Shown piece after piece: positions 1 through 7,890 of a stretch of DNA of 64,000 bases. Origin of the DNA: Anaerohalosphaeraceae bacterium (GTDB taxonomy: Bacteria > Planctomycetota > Phycisphaerae > Sedimentisphaerales > Anaerohalosphaeraceae); the NCBI GenBank assembly GCA_035378985.1, contig DAOSUR010000009.1, positions 66,125 through 130,124 of the forward strand, written 5' to 3'. The number at the start of each line of letters is the position of its first letter. The first letter of the stretch is position 1. The notes below the pieces were generated by a model. It saw nothing but the letters and a program-made list of their open reading frames with translations, was not told where the DNA came from and searched no databases. Both the position numbers and the translations under genes were made by a program.

Positions 1-36
1 CGACATCGGTCAGCAGACCTTCCTGCTTTGCAGAAA

Positions 37-1071
37 TCAATTCGGAAGGGCACCGGCCGGACGCCCCATAGCACGGACAATCTTTCGCCCTTCGAATGAT
101 TGGGTGCCGCGCATCGTCGTAATCTGGCCGGTCAGTTTTGAATCCGCCAGTTTGCCTTCCAGGCTGATTTCAAATGTCCGTTCTCCGAATTCCCGTTTGG
201 CCTTGAAGGAAACCTTCGTTCCGTCAAACTCAATCTTTTCAATCGGGAGGGTCCCGTACAGACCGCTCAGGTCCGGATTCACACGCAGCCGCTGCTTGTA
301 AGGTCCCTGCTCCGTAACAATCTCCAGGTCCCAGCTGCCGATCAGGGCTTCCCCAAAGCGGCTTCCTTCCACAGCAATATCCCCCATTTCCGATTTCAGC
401 GTTCCTTTGAGCAGACCGCTCTGGCGGTCGATGGTTCCTTCAAAAGTCGTATCCATCTGACGGTCGCCCATCTTGATTTTTCGCTTCAGCGTAAGGGTCC
501 CGCGTTCATACTTCACATCCGATACTTCGCTCTCGACCGGAGCCGATTGCCACTGGCCGGTCAGATTGCCCTCTTTATCCATCTGAATAATCAGTTTGGC
601 TTCAACATCCTGCTCACCGACCCTGTATTTGAGATTCCACGTTCCGACTGCTCTCGGAATGCGAGGGAGCCGACGACCCGTGATTTCCGAATCTCCCCGC
701 TCACCCGAAAGGGTTCCGGACAGTTTATCCTCTTCTACCGTGCCGGAAAACTTCGACCGGTATTCCTCCCCGCGAAACCGGGCAATCTGCTCAAAACGAA
801 GCTTGCCGTCCTCAAACTGGATATCCTTCAACTCGGCCACTCCCCAGAAACTGACCCAATCGCCTTTCAGATTGCCGTTTTCATCCCGACTAAAGGAAAC
901 AAGGGCATCCATCTCGCGGTCCTCAAATTTGACTTTCAGTTCCCAATCGCCCCAAAGCCCTCTGCCGGGCCCACCGGTTCCGGCTGTCTGTGCCGATGCC
1001 GACAAAGAAATGACCGTGGAAATCCCCAACACCAACAACAGGAAATGCAGGCAAGAAAAGGATGATTTCAT
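37..1071 (-). CDS. Secreted protein of unknown function with internal repeats
   Basis: I do not recognise a named family. The start at 1071 is chosen because GGAGGG lies 7 nt upstream and because the protein then opens with a signal peptide (MKSSFSC, a hydrophobic stretch, then SASAQ); an in-frame ATG at 1119 lacks these. The mature 320-residue protein consists of three or four similar modules of about 95 residues. Each has a G-x-W-(D/N)-L-(E/K) opening, alternating beta-strand-like hydrophobics, a 'G(N/K)L-x-G' turn and a closing 'S-x-(I/M)-x-G-x-(R/K)' strand. This pattern suggests tandem small beta-barrels exported to the periplasm or cell surface. The gene is monocistronic, with its own promoter upstream. 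Function is unknown; confident only that it is a real exported protein. Confidence 0.8.
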   Translation of the reverse strand: MKSSFSCLHFLLLVLGISTVISLSASAQTAGTGGPGRGLWGDWELKVKFEDREMDALVSFSRDENGNLKGDWVSFWGVAELKDIQFEDGKLRFEQIARFRGEEYRSKFSGTVEEDKLSGTLSGERGDSEITGRRLPRIPRAVGTWNLKYRVGEQDVEAKLIIQMDKEGNLTGQWQSAPVESEVSDVKYERGTLTLKRKIKMGDRQMDTTFEGTIDRQSGLLKGTLKSEMGDIAVEGSRFGEALIGSWDLEIVTEQGPYKQRLRVNPDLSGLYGTLPIEKIEFDGTKVSFKAKREFGERTFEISLEGKLADSKLTGQITTMRGTQSFEGRKIVRAMGRPAGALPN

Positions 1072-1138
1072 AACAGGCCCTCCGAAATCACGGTTCCTTT
1101 TGGCTGCTGAACCCAACAAAGTTCAGCATTTGAACCAA

Positions 1139-1167
1139 AGCATAAACCGCATCTTTCCGGAGAGCAA
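1139..1167 (-). promoter_or_regulatory. Sigma-70-like promoter for the secreted repeat protein
   Basis: On the minus strand TTGCTC (1167-1162), a 17-nt spacer and TATGCT (1144-1139) precede the start at 1071. The leader also carries a 7-bp stem-loop (GCTGAAC at 1106-1112 with GTTCAGC at 1121-1127). Confidence 0.5.
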
Positions 1168-1187
1168 GTATTTTTTAAGAAGACCGT

Positions 1188-1805
1188 TCAAAAGGTTTCC
1201 GCCGCCTTTCGGGCCTGCTCGAGGGCACGCTGAACCGCTTTTTCCGACTCCGCCGGTTCCGCCAGCGTCGGCTCCGCAAGAAGCGAACCAATCTGTTCAA
1301 AACCAATAAAGCTGAGAATCAATTCGAAATATTTTTTCTGCAAATCAAAAGGACTGTCCGCCGGATAACTGCCGCCGCGGGAGTAAATCACCATGGCCGG
1401 CTTTCCCCGAACCAGTCCTTCATAGCCGTTCTGCCCAAACCGGAAGGTATACCCCGGCTGCACAAGAATATCGATATATTGCTTCAACCGCCAGGGAATC
1501 CCGAAATTCCACATCGGAACGGCAAAAACATACTTGTCTGCATTCTTAAAATGCTCGATAACCTTCTCCACCTTATCCCAAACCTCACGCTCCTGTGCCG
1601 TGTGCTTTTGGCCGTGCAGAATTGTATATTTGGCCTGGACCGCCAATCCGTCAAAGGACGGCAAATCCGCCTCGAAAAGATTCAGCTTTTCTACGGTATC
1701 TGCCGGATGGGATTTTAGGTACGATTTGACAAAGGCATCCGCAACCTGGATGGATTTTGACCGCTCCTTCCTTGGCGATGCCTGAATGTAAAGAATTCTG
1801 CTCAT
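1188..1805 (-). CDS. azoR: FMN-dependent NADH:quinone oxidoreductase / azoreductase (AzoR/AcpD family)
   Basis: The protein is a 205-residue flavodoxin-fold enzyme that uses NADH and FMN to reduce quinones, and azo compounds by two-electron transfer, in the cytosol. The N-terminal beta-strand and phosphate-binding loop 'ILYIQASPRKERSKS' is followed by the family hallmark 'PMWNFGIPWRLKQYIDIL' (about residues 97-114), and 'YSRGGSYP' (about 140-147) contacts the flavin. Length matches the family (about 200). GGAG sits 7 nt before the ATG. The gene stands alone between a secreted protein and a divergent outer-membrane protein, so context adds little. The family assignment is firm; the physiological substrate is not known. 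Confidence 0.92.
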   Translation of the reverse strand: MSRILYIQASPRKERSKSIQVADAFVKSYLKSHPADTVEKLNLFEADLPSFDGLAVQAKYTILHGQKHTAQEREVWDKVEKVIEHFKNADKYVFAVPMWNFGIPWRLKQYIDILVQPGYTFRFGQNGYEGLVRGKPAMVIYSRGGSYPADSPFDLQKKYFELILSFIGFEQIGSLLAEPTLAEPAESEKAVQRALEQARKAAETF

Positions 1806-1874
1806 TTCCGGTCTCCTTTCTTTTTTTATTTTTACGCCTTGATTACCCCGCTGTTCACCCTCATAAGAAAATTC

Positions 1875-1902
1875 TTGTAGTTCATCCGCTTCTCTTTAGA
1901 AT
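1875..1902 (+). promoter_or_regulatory. Promoter of the MipA/OmpV-like gene
   Basis: TTGTAG (1875-1880), a 16-nt spacer and TAGAAT (1897-1902) precede the start at 1936. GAGGAG supplies the ribosome binding site 7 nt before the ATG. Confidence 0.5.
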
Positions 1903-1935
1903 AAACCAAAACAAAAAGAATTCGAGGAGCAAACC

Positions 1936-2703
1936 ATGCGAAACAATCTTATTCTGATCATCCTCTCGTTGTCCGCCGTCTCCGACGCAGAACAAAACAG
2001 CAGCGAAGCTGAATCTGTCGGCAAACTGTGGGCAGGCGGCGGGCTTCTGACCCTGCAAAAACCTTACAAAGGCGTCGAATCAGAATGCTATGCCCTCCCG
2101 CTTCTCATTTATCAGGGCCCCAAATTAACATTGTTCGGCCCGGTTGCCACATATTCTCTTTTTGGTGAGGAAAACCGTTGGGCTTTCCAAGGGCTGGCAC
2201 GTATCCGGACGGAGGGGTATAACAACAACGACAGCCGATATTTAGACGGCATGTCAGACCGAGACTCTACCCTCGAACTCGGCGTGCGGTACCTTCACGA
2301 CTTGAATTTTGCGGTACTGTCGCTGGACTTCAGCCACGACATTTTAGACAAACACAGCGGCTGGGAAAGTCGACTGACTTTGAGAAAAACCTTTCGAGAC
2401 ATACTGGACATTCAATCACTTAATCTCACTCCGTCTTTCGGCGTAAACTGGAGAAACAAACAATTAAACGACTACTACTACGGCGTGCGGACCTCTGAAT
2501 CAGCACCCGGCCGCAATGCTTACAGTGTCGGCGGTTCCCTCGGCTGGCTGACAGGAGTCCAGCTGAACTATAAACTCTCCGAGAAATGGTCTCTTTTCGG
2601 TTTGATGAACCTTGAATGGCTGGACAACGAAATCACCGACAGCCCTATTGTGGAAAAAGATTATACCCTCTCCGCGCTCGCCGGTCTGCTTTTTGAATTT
2701 TAA
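1936..2703 (+). CDS. MipA/OmpV-family outer-membrane protein
   Basis: The 255-residue protein has a short signal peptide (MRNNLILIILSLSAVSDA) and a body of amphipathic beta-strands. It ends in Phe (LLFEF), the usual terminal signal for BAM-dependent insertion into an outer membrane. The N-terminal 'GGGLLTLQKPYKGVESECYALPLLIYQG' and the 'R-x-EGYNNNDSRYLDGMSDRDSTLELG' region match the MipA/OmpV (MltA-interacting scaffold) family. The family is linked to murein hydrolase scaffolding and to small-molecule passage, but function is poorly defined. The gene has its own promoter. Its stop codon directly abuts the stop of the convergent GTPase gene, with no intergenic base. Confidence 0.8.
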   Translation: MRNNLILIILSLSAVSDAEQNSSEAESVGKLWAGGGLLTLQKPYKGVESECYALPLLIYQGPKLTLFGPVATYSLFGEENRWAFQGLARIRTEGYNNNDSRYLDGMSDRDSTLELGVRYLHDLNFAVLSLDFSHDILDKHSGWESRLTLRKTFRDILDIQSLNLTPSFGVNWRNKQLNDYYYGVRTSESAPGRNAYSVGGSLGWLTGVQLNYKLSEKWSLFGLMNLEWLDNEITDSPIVEKDYTLSALAGLLFEF

Positions 2704-3771
2704 TCAGACATTAAACCGAAAACAGATGATGTCGCCGTCCTGAACAACGTAGGTTTTGCCTTCCAGCCGCATCCGTCCGGCGGCTTTGACGGCTTTTTCG
2801 TCTCCGAGCCGGCGCAAATCCTCATACGACATCGTTTCCGCGCGAATAAAGCCCCGCTGAATATCGCTGTGAACCTTGCCGGCCGCCTCGTGAGCAATGG
2901 TGCCGGCCCGAATCGGCCAGGCACGCACTTCATCTTTGCCGACAGTCAGAAAGCTAATCAGCCCCAGCGTTCGATAACAACTCTGCACAAACTGAGCTGA
3001 GGCGGGCTTGGTAATCCCCAAATCCTTCATAAACTCCGCCCGACTCTCCGCATCCAGCTGCGCCAGTTCGCTTTCAATCTCCGCCGACAGGCAAATCACC
3101 TCCGCCCCGTCCGCCGCCGCCCCCAAATCCATCGTTTGCCCAACCTGCTTTTCGCCGACGTTGACCACAATCATCATCGGACGCAGCGTCAAAAACCCCA
3201 GCGGCTTAATCAGCTCCAGCTCCTGCGCATTCAGGGCCGCCTGACGAAGCGGTTTTTCCGATTCGAGCACCTGCTGGAGTTTGTGATGAAGGGCCAGTTC
3301 CTCCTTGTCCCGGGCCTGCGTTTTTGTGGGTTTGTGCATTTGCTTTTCGAGCCGGTCAATCCGATTGGTCACCAGCTCCAAATCGGCCAGCAGCATCTCG
3401 GTCTTCAGCTCCTCCAAATCCTTGCGCGGGTCGATTCGGTTCCGATACGCCGGTACGGAATCGTTCTCAAACGCCCGAAGAACGGCAACAAACAAATCAA
3501 CCGTCCGAAGCTGCCCAAACAGTTTGCGGGCGGCGGCCCGCCCGTGCTCATCCGTAAAATTCAGTCCCGGCAGGTCCAGGCAGTCAATCGTCGCATGGAC
3601 TGTCTTGGCGGGTTTGTATAATTCCGTCAGCCAGTCCAGCCGCTCATCCGGAACCGGCACCATCACCTCATGAATCTCCGGTGCCCCCGGCGGAACCGGC
3701 GGTTTGCCGCTGACAGCGGACACCAGCGTGCTCTTGCCGGACTGAAGCATCCCGATTACTGCTGCTTTCAT
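2704..3771 (-). CDS. YchF-like GTPase/ATPase with C-terminal TGS domain
   Basis: This 355-residue protein resembles the Obg-family ATPase YchF, which binds ribosomes and responds to redox state. Visible parts are a P-loop (GMLQSGKST, residues 6-14), a Walker-B-like 'DCLDLPGLN' (about 58-66), a helical coiled-coil insert (about 120-190), the YchF 'NxxE' nucleotide motif (VVNVGEK, about 215) and a TGS domain at the end (about 270-355). The P-loop departs from the usual YchF 'GLPNVGKST': Asn-Val is replaced by Gln-Ser. The start at 3771 overlaps the stop of the fumarase-beta gene as ATGA, so the two are translationally coupled. It may be a lineage-specific paralogue rather than the housekeeping YchF. 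Confidence 0.82.
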   Translation of the reverse strand: MKAAVIGMLQSGKSTLVSAVSGKPPVPPGAPEIHEVMVPVPDERLDWLTELYKPAKTVHATIDCLDLPGLNFTDEHGRAAARKLFGQLRTVDLFVAVLRAFENDSVPAYRNRIDPRKDLEELKTEMLLADLELVTNRIDRLEKQMHKPTKTQARDKEELALHHKLQQVLESEKPLRQAALNAQELELIKPLGFLTLRPMMIVVNVGEKQVGQTMDLGAAADGAEVICLSAEIESELAQLDAESRAEFMKDLGITKPASAQFVQSCYRTLGLISFLTVGKDEVRAWPIRAGTIAHEAAGKVHSDIQRGFIRAETMSYEDLRRLGDEKAVKAAGRMRLEGKTYVVQDGDIICFRFNV

Positions 3772-4319
3772 TCTTGACGTCCTCGCGGATAAACACTGTT
3801 TCCAAAACAATCATACGCCACAACCGCCGGAAAATCCTCCAGCACCAGTTCCCGAATCGCCTCCGGCCCTAACTCCTCATAGGCAACAATTCGGCTGGCG
3901 GCAATATGTTTCGACAAAAGCGCCCCAAAGCCGCCCATCGCCGAAAAATGGACCGCCCGATACTGCCGAAGGGCCTGCTGAACCTCTTTGGAACGGTATC
4001 CCTTCCCAATCGTGCCCTTCAGCCCGGCCTGAAAGAGGGCCGGCGCAAAGGCATCCATTCGGGCCGAGGTCGTCGGACCGGCCGAGCCGATTACACGCCC
4101 CGGCGCAGCCGGTGTCGGCCCCACATAATAAATTACCGCCCCTTTCAGGTCAAACGGAAGCGGCTGTCCGGCTTCCAAAAGGGCACACAGACGCCGATGC
4201 GCCTGGTCGCGGGCCGCATAAACAACCCCGTTCAGACGCACCCAGTCCCCGGCCCGAAGCCGGCTGATTTGCTCGTCTTTCAAAGGGGTCTGAATTCTTA
4301 TTTCCGAAAAAGCACTCAT
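3768..4319 (-). CDS. Class I fumarate hydratase/tartrate dehydratase beta subunit
   Basis: This is the small (beta, C-terminal domain) subunit of the oxygen-sensitive [4Fe-4S] class I fumarase or L-tartrate dehydratase, which interconverts fumarate and malate. The 183-residue length fits the stand-alone subunit. Landmarks are 'LRAGDWVRLNGVVYAARDQAHRRL' (about 23-46), 'YYVGPTPAAPGRVIGSAGPTTSARMD' (about 67-92) and 'IGKGYRSKEV' (about 104). The catalytic alpha subunit, which carries the cluster-binding cysteines, is not present anywhere in the window, so it must be encoded elsewhere if the enzyme works. The gene is first in a two-gene operon with the YchF-like GTPase. Start 4319 was preferred because upstream residues are not conserved-looking and a -10 element lies just upstream. 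Confidence 0.88.
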   Translation of the reverse strand: MSAFSEIRIQTPLKDEQISRLRAGDWVRLNGVVYAARDQAHRRLCALLEAGQPLPFDLKGAVIYYVGPTPAAPGRVIGSAGPTTSARMDAFAPALFQAGLKGTIGKGYRSKEVQQALRQYRAVHFSAMGGFGALLSKHIAASRIVAYEELGPEAIRELVLEDFPAVVAYDCFGNSVYPRGRQE

Positions 4320-4328
4320 CAACGCCCT

Positions 4329-4359
4329 ATTATAGGAATAAAAGACGGATTTTCGACAA
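4329..4359 (-). promoter_or_regulatory. Possible promoter for fumarase-beta/YchF-like operon
   Basis: On the minus strand a perfect TATAAT (4334-4329) lies 9 nt before the ATG at 4319. TTGTCG (4359-4354) sits upstream at a rather long 19-nt spacing. A transcript from here would have a 5' leader of only a few nucleotides. Confidence 0.4.
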
Positions 4360-4410
4360 AATTTCCCCCTGGAAATCCGAACTTGTATCCTTTTTATTTT
4401 GGAAAAAAGA

Positions 4411-4440
4411 TTGCCCTCCTGCCTCCGCAAAAGATATAAT
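4411..4440 (+). promoter_or_regulatory. Promoter of the siroheme gene, apparently leaderless
   Basis: TTGCCC (4411-4416), an 18-nt spacer and TATAAT (4435-4440) are followed by only 6 nt before the ATG at 4447. Transcription starting about 7 nt after the -10 would begin at or next to the start codon. The AAAGG just before the ATG is too close to act as a normal ribosome binding site. Confidence 0.6.
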
Positions 4441-4446
4441 AAAGGC

Positions 4447-5085
4447 ATGGCCAAATACCCGATTTTTCTGGAAATGGCCGGCCGGCGGGCTGTAGTTATT
4501 GGCGGCGGCCCCGTAGCCCTTCGAAAAGTGCAGGGGCTCGCAGAGGCGGGAGCTCGCGTTACCGTAGTCGCTGAACATATCCTGCCTGAAATTGAAGAGG
4601 TGCTGATTCAGCTCAATGCAGAAATCATCCTCAGCCGCTACCGGAAAGATTTTCTCGTCTCCGCCGCCCTCGTGATTGCCGCCACCAACAATCCAGACCT
4701 GAACCGCCGCATCTATGAAGACTGCCAGGAGCTCGAAATCCTCTGCAATGTGGTAGATCAGCCCGAACTGTGCGACTTCTTTGTGCCGGCCGTGGTCAAA
4801 CGCGGCGACCTGCAGATTGCCATCGGCACCGAAGGGCACTGTCCGGCCTATGCCGGTCATCTCCGGCAGAAATTAGAAGAAATCTTCACGGACGCACACG
4901 GTCGTTTTGTGGATGAACTGGCCAAAGTCCGCTCCCGCATCATCGAAACCATTCCCGACAGTGACCAGCGGAAAGCCCTGCTGGGAAAACTGGCCAGCGA
5001 CGAATCATTCCATTATTTCGCGGAACACGGACCGGAAGGATGGCGCCGTCACTGTGATGAAATGATCCGTCAGTGCTCCGTATAA
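4447..5085 (+). CDS. Precorrin-2 dehydrogenase / sirohydrochlorin ferrochelatase (siroheme synthase N-terminal type)
   Basis: The enzyme oxidises precorrin-2 to sirohydrochlorin with NAD+ and, in many relatives, inserts iron to make siroheme; it acts in the cytosol. The 212-residue protein opens with 'YPIFLEMAGRRAVVIGGGPVALRKVQGL', a Rossmann GxGxxA-type NAD site (GGGPVA, about 18-23). It continues with 'AATNNPDLN' (about 75-83), 'CNVVDQPELCDFFVPAVVKRGDLQIAIGT', typical of Met8/CysG, and the helical dimerisation domain. It lacks the SUMT methyltransferase half of CysG, so uroporphyrinogen methylation must be done by another protein. Start 4447 is set by family alignment and the closely spaced promoter. 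The SixA-like gene follows 27 nt downstream. Confidence 0.9.
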   Translation: MAKYPIFLEMAGRRAVVIGGGPVALRKVQGLAEAGARVTVVAEHILPEIEEVLIQLNAEIILSRYRKDFLVSAALVIAATNNPDLNRRIYEDCQELEILCNVVDQPELCDFFVPAVVKRGDLQIAIGTEGHCPAYAGHLRQKLEEIFTDAHGRFVDELAKVRSRIIETIPDSDQRKALLGKLASDESFHYFAEHGPEGWRRHCDEMIRQCSV

Positions 5086-5112
5086 ATGAACAGCAAAGCA
5101 AGAGGACAGGCA

Positions 5113-5574
5113 ATGAATCTGTATTTGATTCAGCATGCTCAGGCCTTCCCGAAAGAGCAGTATGCAGACCGACCCCTCACAGAGGAAGGATACTGGCAGG
5201 CCCAGCAGACCGCAGAGTTTGTGAAACGGCTGGGCATCTCCGTCGGAGCCGTCTGGCACAGCGGAAAAACGCGGGCCCTCCAGACGGCCAAACTCTTCCA
5301 CGCCGCTGTAAAGGGGCCCTGCCCCCTGCACAAGCACGACGGGCTTTCTCCCGATGGCGACCCGGAGCCGATTGCCGAGGAAATTGAAAAAGCCCAAACC
5401 GACCTGATGATTGTCGGACACCTGCCGTTTTTGTCGCGGCTGGCCGGTCTGCTGCTCTGCGGCAGTGCAGACGCCGAACCCGTGCTTTTCGAAAAAGCCG
5501 GTGTGGTCTGTCTGCAGCGTAATGACGACGGCCTCTGGCAGCTAAACTGGCTCATCAAACCGGATATTTTATAA
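5113..5574 (+). CDS. SixA-like phosphohistidine phosphatase with altered RHG motif
   Basis: This 153-residue histidine-phosphatase-superfamily protein resembles SixA, which dephosphorylates phosphohistidine on phosphotransfer proteins. The N-terminal strand reads 'MNLYLIQHAQAF', where classical SixA has RHG: the catalytic His is kept (residue 8) but the preceding Arg is Gln. A second conserved stretch 'DRPLTEEGYWQAQQTAEF' and 'VWHSGKTRALQTAKLF' keep the substrate-pocket Arg, and 'IVGHLPFLSRLA' holds the second catalytic His. ATG 5113 is preferred over ATG 5086 because AGAGGAC lies 8 nt upstream and it matches the family N-terminus. The 3' end overlaps the convergent gene by 6 bp. Partner phosphotransfer proteins are not visible here. 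Confidence 0.8.
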   Translation: MNLYLIQHAQAFPKEQYADRPLTEEGYWQAQQTAEFVKRLGISVGAVWHSGKTRALQTAKLFHAAVKGPCPLHKHDGLSPDGDPEPIAEEIEKAQTDLMIVGHLPFLSRLAGLLLCGSADAEPVLFEKAGVVCLQRNDDGLWQLNWLIKPDIL

Positions 5575-7233
5575 CTCCGTTTGCCGTTCTGACATCGCAG
5601 GACCAACCGGTGACTCCGACTCCTCCAAAGGTTCCACCAGGCACCAATCCGGCGATTCCAGCCCCTTGAAATCCCACCCCGTCCGGCAGACATGACAGCT
5701 CATCTGGTCCGGCCGCCTCAGCGAACCGCAATTCAGACAAGTGACCATTTTTTCTTTGGGCCGCACCAGATTGAATGTAATCCATGCAGGTATCCCGAAC
5801 AAAATCCCCGCTGCAAACCACCCGCGCGCAGCCCGGGACGAGCCGCCGAACGAAAGGAACTTCCTGCGGAGGCAAAGCCCGACCCAAAGACCCACGAAAA
5901 GCGAGGGCAGCAGCATCAAAAAGGTCGAAAAAAGCTGTGAAGGAAGACTCATCTGCCGACACCTTCGAAGAATCCCGATAAAACTGTGAGGACGGATAAA
6001 CAACGCCCTCATACCGGCCCGCGGCTCGATTGCCTCCGCACACAGAAATGACAAACCGTGAAAAACCGCCGGCTGCAGCGAATCGGCAAAAAAGCGGGCG
6101 GTTATCGCCAGCGCTCCGTCCCCCCGTTCGAAAAGACGGCTCATCAGTTCCACTTCATAATTTTCTGAAACAGAATCCTCCGCAGCGGAATGAAACAGAT
6201 TTCTGCCCGTCAGCTGCCCCTGAGCATCAAAACACTCGACAGCCAAACCGACCCCTTCGGGAGCCGCGGAGGCGGCACAGCAGCCATAATAGACCAGTCT
6301 GCCGTTTTCCTCACGGCACACAGGATACACCCGATATGCAGATAATTTGTTCGGTCGTCCCTCTGTCCGAGAGCCAAACAGATCAACCGGAGCAGGCAAA
6401 CGTCCCGCGGGGCCTTCTATGCAGAGACTTTCTTTATTCAGACGCAGGATTTGTCCGTCTGCTTCCAGCATAAGCAGCCAGGGCCCAGCCGTATCCAGAC
6501 GAAAATTAGAAGGAACTGTTTCCAACCTCCATTGTCCCGCATAACCGCCGGTCTGCCCTGTCTTCGGTGGCCTCCATCGACGAGCTTCCTTGGCGATAAC
6601 AACAATTTCCCTTCCCTTTTGCAATGAGCCAAATTGAATCGGTTCTATGGAATCTCCCAGAACGGGACCGGCCGAAAACCGCGGCCCCATTCCCCACAGA
6701 TTGAAACGGAAAAACTGCCGCAGCTGTCGGTCATAGATAAAAAACTTTCCCCACTGTCCGTCTTGATAAACGAACGGATCACGAAATCGCCCGAGCGATT
6801 CTTTCTTTTCAGAGCTTATGCCTCCGGGACCTAAATAATATGCCGCCCCCTTCTGCCGCCGGAGATTCCCTTTGCAGTATTGACATTCGAACAGACCGCT
6901 TTCTGCATCATACTGGAAAACAATCCATCCGGTTGCAATTTTCTCAATCACGGAACGCGGGGCATCCGCCAAAGGGGTCCATGCCGGCTCTCTCAATACA
7001 TTCGCAGGAAGGTCACTTCCCAAAGAAACCAAAAGAGAACAGGGGAAAAAGTTCGGATCTTTTTTTCTATCCACATCCTCCAGCAACACAACAGAAACCT
7101 CATCACGGCGAGAGTTTGCAGAAGCAATCCCGTTTCGGCAAAGCCAATCCGCCCAGAAGAGAAGGATGGCCCATAAGAGAAGAACCAGAAAGCCCGCCGT
7201 AAAAATCTTCAAACCATTTCCAGTACGTGTCAT
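5569..7233 (-). CDS. Membrane protein of unknown function with C-terminal zinc ribbon
   Basis: I do not recognise the family. The 554-residue protein has one N-terminal membrane segment (about residues 9-29). A large extracytoplasmic beta-rich domain with propeller-like 'W-x-x-F/L' strands follows (about 40-400) and includes a CxxC pair (QYCKGN, about 120). Two further membrane segments lie near about 425-447 and 465-482. The cytoplasmic tail carries a four-cysteine zinc ribbon, CLNC-x10-CHVC (about 493-510). It starts 11 nt after the ABC permease stop with GAGAGGG just before the ATG, so it is the last gene of the GntR-ABC operon. It may be a transporter accessory or a stress sensor, but that is inference from position only. 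Confidence 0.75.
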   Translation of the reverse strand: MTRTGNGLKIFTAGFLVLLLWAILLFWADWLCRNGIASANSRRDEVSVVLLEDVDRKKDPNFFPCSLLVSLGSDLPANVLREPAWTPLADAPRSVIEKIATGWIVFQYDAESGLFECQYCKGNLRRQKGAAYYLGPGGISSEKKESLGRFRDPFVYQDGQWGKFFIYDRQLRQFFRFNLWGMGPRFSAGPVLGDSIEPIQFGSLQKGREIVVIAKEARRWRPPKTGQTGGYAGQWRLETVPSNFRLDTAGPWLLMLEADGQILRLNKESLCIEGPAGRLPAPVDLFGSRTEGRPNKLSAYRVYPVCREENGRLVYYGCCAASAAPEGVGLAVECFDAQGQLTGRNLFHSAAEDSVSENYEVELMSRLFERGDGALAITARFFADSLQPAVFHGLSFLCAEAIEPRAGMRALFIRPHSFIGILRRCRQMSLPSQLFSTFLMLLPSLFVGLWVGLCLRRKFLSFGGSSRAARGWFAAGILFGIPAWITFNLVRPKEKMVTCLNCGSLRRPDQMSCHVCRTGWDFKGLESPDWCLVEPLEESESPVGPAMSERQTEL

Positions 7234-7244
7234 AAACCCTCTCC

Positions 7245-7871
7245 TTACAGAGAAGAAGTTCGATAGCTTTCCCAGCCCACAAGCACGGCGGAAACCGTCG
7301 CTGTCAGAAAGAGAATCTGCACCTGAATATCAAAGCCCTTGATGACCAGCAAACTGAGCACAATGATAACCAGCCCCAGCGTTCCGAGTGTCGGAAAGAC
7401 TCGGCTGGACGTCCAGCCCGCCGCCAGCCCGATTCCATAACAAGCCGTCCCCGCTAAAAAACCGGAAATCAAAGAGGAAATCAGGTCATTCCGAAAGGCC
7501 GCATTATAAAACGCAAAGTTCCTGAACAGAACCATCGAAACAGCGCCCAGACCTGCCGTAAAAAAGAGGTTCGGAATAAGACCGGCCGCAACCCGGGCTG
7601 CAAAAACCTGCCGACGAACCGTTCCCCGGCTCAGCAGAAAAGCCGACAGGCGGCGCATCCGATCAAAATACATCTGCGAAACGCCCAGAACCGCTAATAC
7701 CACACACAGAAACGGATACGGGTACACAACCCCCTCTTTGAGACGAAGTGCCTCTTCCGTCCCCCGAAAAGCCGCAGAGGCAAGCAAAAGAACCGCAGCG
7801 ACCCATAACAGCAGAAACACCAGATAAAACACCCACATATCTTCGATTTCTCTTCGAATCAGCGTCCACAT
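7245..7871 (-). CDS. ABC transporter membrane subunit (ABC-2-like permease)
   Basis: The 208-residue protein is almost entirely hydrophobic with about six predicted membrane spans (roughly 12-32, 49-68, 92-112, 132-155, 158-178, 180-198). It begins with 'MWTLIRREIEDMW', the amphipathic elbow helix typical of ABC-2 exporters next to a cytoplasmic ATPase. It is shorter than usual for ABC-2 permeases (about 240-380). It follows the ATPase gene by 19 nt, with AGGAG 9 nt before the ATG. With the YtrA-type GntR regulator upstream, the set resembles the ytr/bcr-type export operons that respond to cell-envelope stress. Substrate is unknown. Confidence 0.78.
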   Translation of the reverse strand: MWTLIRREIEDMWVFYLVFLLLWVAAVLLLASAAFRGTEEALRLKEGVVYPYPFLCVVLAVLGVSQMYFDRMRRLSAFLLSRGTVRRQVFAARVAAGLIPNLFFTAGLGAVSMVLFRNFAFYNAAFRNDLISSLISGFLAGTACYGIGLAAGWTSSRVFPTLGTLGLVIIVLSLLVIKGFDIQVQILFLTATVSAVLVGWESYRTSSL

Positions 7872-7890
7872 AATCGCCCGCTCCTTTCTG

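Noticed and set aside
1..36. Left-edge sequence as part of a gene
   Set aside because: Thirty-six bases are too few to assign; no frame, repeat or hairpin can be supported there.
547..1309. Long plus-strand frames opposite the secreted repeat protein
   Set aside because: They run antisense to a gene with a clear signal peptide and ribosome binding site, and their translations are low-complexity with no recognisable domain.
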